Both the position numbers and the translations under genes were made by a program. DNA of 63,714 nt from Lachnospiraceae bacterium UBA5902 (GTDB taxonomy: Bacteria; Bacillota; Clostridia; Lachnospirales; Lachnospiraceae): positions 10,236 to 73,949 of the forward strand of contig DJEI01000067.1 in the NCBI GenBank assembly GCA_002431865.1, read 5' to 3'. Below, piece by piece: positions 62,041 to 63,714 of the stretch. The notes beneath the pieces were generated by a model. The model ran no database searches. It was given only the letters and a program-made list of their open reading frames with translations, and was not told where the DNA came from. How positions within the stretch are numbered: position 1 is the stretch's first letter; every line of letters starts with the position of its first letter.

Positions 62041-63420
62041 CTATGCATTTGTATCCAGCTTTTTGATGATTGTCTCAATCGTATTGTTGAATGCCGGATC
62101 TTCTTTCCGTTTCGCCTCAACACGGTTAATGCCGTTGATGACTGTCGTATGGTCACGACCGCCGACGATATTGCCCGCAGACTGCAGAGACATCACCGTA
62201 AGCTTTCGACATAAGTACATAACAACCTGTCTGGCTGTCGCGATATCCTGACTACGCTTCTTGGAGCGGATATCATCTGGAGAGATATTCATATGCTCGG
62301 ATACCGTCTTGAGAATCGTCTCACCGGTAATCGTCTCATTCTTCTCTTTGTTGATAAGATCCTTCAGGGATTCCTTGGCTGTCTCCAGTGTAACCTCTTC
62401 CTTCATAAGCTTTGAAAAAATGCCAATCTTATGCAGAGCACCTTCGAGCTCCCGGATGTTGTTCGTTACATTCTCTGCGATATACTGGAACACTTCTTCT
62501 GGAATATCGTTTAAATGATCCATCTCCGCTTTTGTCTTGAGGATTGCCATACGTGTTTCATAGTCAGGCTCGTGAATATCAATCGGGATACCACACTCAA
62601 AACGGGAACGGATTCTCTCATTCAAAGACTGTAACTCCTTTGGAGGCTGGTCAGAAGAAAGAATAATCTGTTTCTTATTATTATAAAGTTCATTAAAAGT
62701 ATTGAAAAATTCCGTCTGTGTACTTTCCTTTTTGATGATGAACTGGATGTCATCAATCAGCAGGACGTCTACATTTCTGTATTTCTCACGGAATTCATTT
62801 GTCGTATGATTCTTGATCGCGTCGATAATCTCATGCGTAAATGTCTCGGATGGTACATACAAAACCTTTGTTTTATCATCTTTTTGCAGGATGTAATGTG
62901 CGATAGACTGCATGAGATGCGTCTTGCCAAGTCCGGAGTTTCCATATAAGAACAATGGATTGAAATTATCCTGTCCCGGAAGATCGGCAACTGCCAGACA
63001 TGTCGCATGAGCGTGGCGGTTTCCTTCTCCTACAATAAACGTGTCAAATGTATATTTTGGATTAAGATTGCTGCGGCTGACGGCTTCCTTGTAAGAGTCG
63101 GATTTTTGTACAGACTCTTTTCTGGCTTCTTCGTCGCTTTCAATCAGATTTTTCTTTTCGTCGATCACAATATCAATCGTACTGTCATTTAATGTCTCGC
63201 GAATAGAGGAAAGTAAAAAAATGTCAAACTCTTTACGCTTTAAGAATTTCAACGCATTTTCACCGAGCTTTTCATCTACATAAAAATAAACTGTGTTATT
63301 TTTAACCTCATATATTTTGAGGGAACGAATCCATGTATTGATCATGATACTGGAAATGTCATATTCAGTTTCCAGAAGAGACAGGATCTCTTCCCATTTT
63401 GATTCGATTAATTCTTTCAT
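62041..63420 (-). CDS. dnaA: Chromosomal replication initiator DnaA
   Basis: 459 residues. Domain I at 1-80, linker with many Lys/Glu, AAA+ domain with Walker A GNSGLGKTHL (about residues 158-167) and Walker B VLLIDDIQF, and the C-terminal DNA-binding domain with signature VGGRDHTTVINGINRV. AGGAG lies 7 nt before the ATG. DnaA boxes on both sides of the gene. Confidence 0.98.
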   Translation of the reverse strand: MKELIESKWEEILSLLETEYDISSIMINTWIRSLKIYEVKNNTVYFYVDEKLGENALKFLKRKEFDIFLLSSIRETLNDSTIDIVIDEKKNLIESDEEARKESVQKSDSYKEAVSRSNLNPKYTFDTFIVGEGNRHAHATCLAVADLPGQDNFNPLFLYGNSGLGKTHLMQSIAHYILQKDDKTKVLYVPSETFTHEIIDAIKNHTTNEFREKYRNVDVLLIDDIQFIIKKESTQTEFFNTFNELYNNKKQIILSSDQPPKELQSLNERIRSRFECGIPIDIHEPDYETRMAILKTKAEMDHLNDIPEEVFQYIAENVTNNIRELEGALHKIGIFSKLMKEEVTLETAKESLKDLINKEKNETITGETILKTVSEHMNISPDDIRSKKRSQDIATARQVVMYLCRKLTVMSLQSAGNIVGGRDHTTVINGINRVEAKRKEDPAFNNTIETIIKKLDTNA

Positions 63421-63469
63421 ATCATAACTCCTAAATACCGTGCTTCCTTTATCCGCACACTTGGATTCT

Positions 63470-63498
63470 ATTTTACAATAAATTCAGAATTTTAGCAA
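63470..63498 (-). promoter_or_regulatory. dnaA promoter
   Basis: Minus strand: -35 TTGCTA (63493-63498), 17-nt spacer, -10 TAAAAT (63470-63475). Confidence 0.7.
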
Positions 63499-63669
63499 GT
63501 TTTGGTCGTGGATTTCGGAGATTTTTACTACATAATTATAGGAAGAAAAATAATAATGAGTGATATAGAATGTTATGTAAAGTAAAATTATGTTTACTTG
63601 GAAAATTGTGTATATTAAAAATAACGTAAAATAGGCATTTTGAGGATAAATGAACATGAAATATACAAG

Positions 63670-63701
63670 TTTTCCACAAGTTAATAACAATTTGTGGATA
63701 A
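63670..63701. other. oriC: DnaA boxes upstream of dnaA (edge of oriC)
   Basis: A perfect box TGTGGATAA (63693-63701) and a one-change box TTTTCCACA (63670-63678) in opposite orientation. More boxes probably lie beyond the window edge. The rest of 63421-63669 is very AT-rich and gene-free. Confidence 0.85.
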
Positions 63702-63714
63702 CATTATGTAAATT

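Overview
The window is about 64 kb of a low-to-mid GC Firmicutes chromosome, most likely a Lachnospiraceae (Clostridia) gut anaerobe. Pointers to this are the phosphotransbutyrylase-butyrate kinase pair, the oxygen-labile two-subunit fumarate hydratase, the glmS ribozyme, agr-type quorum sensing with GHKL/LytTR pairs, and several small protein families common in Lachnospiraceae. The genus is not fixed by the sequence; a Coprococcus-like butyrate producer is an inference. The right edge lies at the chromosome origin: dnaA, dnaN, an S4-domain gene, recF, gyrB and gyrA run leftward from oriC on the minus strand, and most of the remaining genes share that leading-strand orientation.

Layout, left to right. 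(1) 1-2740 is an accessory patch: a thiamine-phosphate-synthase-like gene and a PD-(D/E)XK nuclease-like gene on the plus strand, flanked by arrays of 38-bp inverted repeats spaced about 64 bp apart. (2) glgP (glycogen phosphorylase). (3) 5.3-11.0 kb: an AT-rich module of one ATPase, two FtsX-like permeases, a secreted four-cysteine protein and a 17-residue peptide, preceded by a GHKL kinase/LytTR regulator pair; a direct repeat typical of LytTR targets sits just upstream of the module promoter. (4) ileS with its own strong promoter. (5) A sugar ABC importer operon with a metallo-beta-lactamase protein and a PfkB kinase, divergent from a Gfo/Idh/MocA oxidoreductase around an operator-like palindrome. 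(6) An orphan LytTR protein, aroD, a large repeat-bearing membrane protein, ptb-buk, a MATE pump and glmS with its self-cleaving ribozyme. (7) A complete agr-like operon: response regulator, kinase, AgrB and a 47-codon AgrD-like precursor. Upstream of it are a decarboxylase and an AAA+ ATPase. (8) 36.5-36.8 kb: a promoter, about 240 nt of highly structured non-coding sequence and a terminator, read here as a small RNA. (9) maf, a DnaJ-like gene, a DUF5685-like gene, a zinc-ribbon gene and three tRNAs (Ser, Asn, Cys). (10) A 2214-residue sortase-type surface protein. (11) Fumarate hydratase alpha and beta genes separated by a DUF4153-type membrane protein that is flanked by copies of a two-hairpin repeat, with a HigA/MNT/HEPN module abutting the alpha gene. 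(12) A divergent XRE regulator/SHOCT-protein pair with duplicated operators, then the replication genes.

How the parts work together. The core genes cover replication initiation, gyrase, translation, cell-wall sugar supply (GlmS), storage glycogen use and butyrate formation. The accessory parts are dominated by signalling: three LytTR regulators, two GHKL kinases, one AgrB/AgrD-like pheromone pair and one peptide/ABC module. The most promising undescribed elements are the repeat arrays around the nuclease-like gene, the 17-residue peptide module under a putative LytTR operator, the minus-strand non-coding RNA near 36.7 kb, and the covarying two-hairpin repeat that brackets the gene splitting the fumarase operon.
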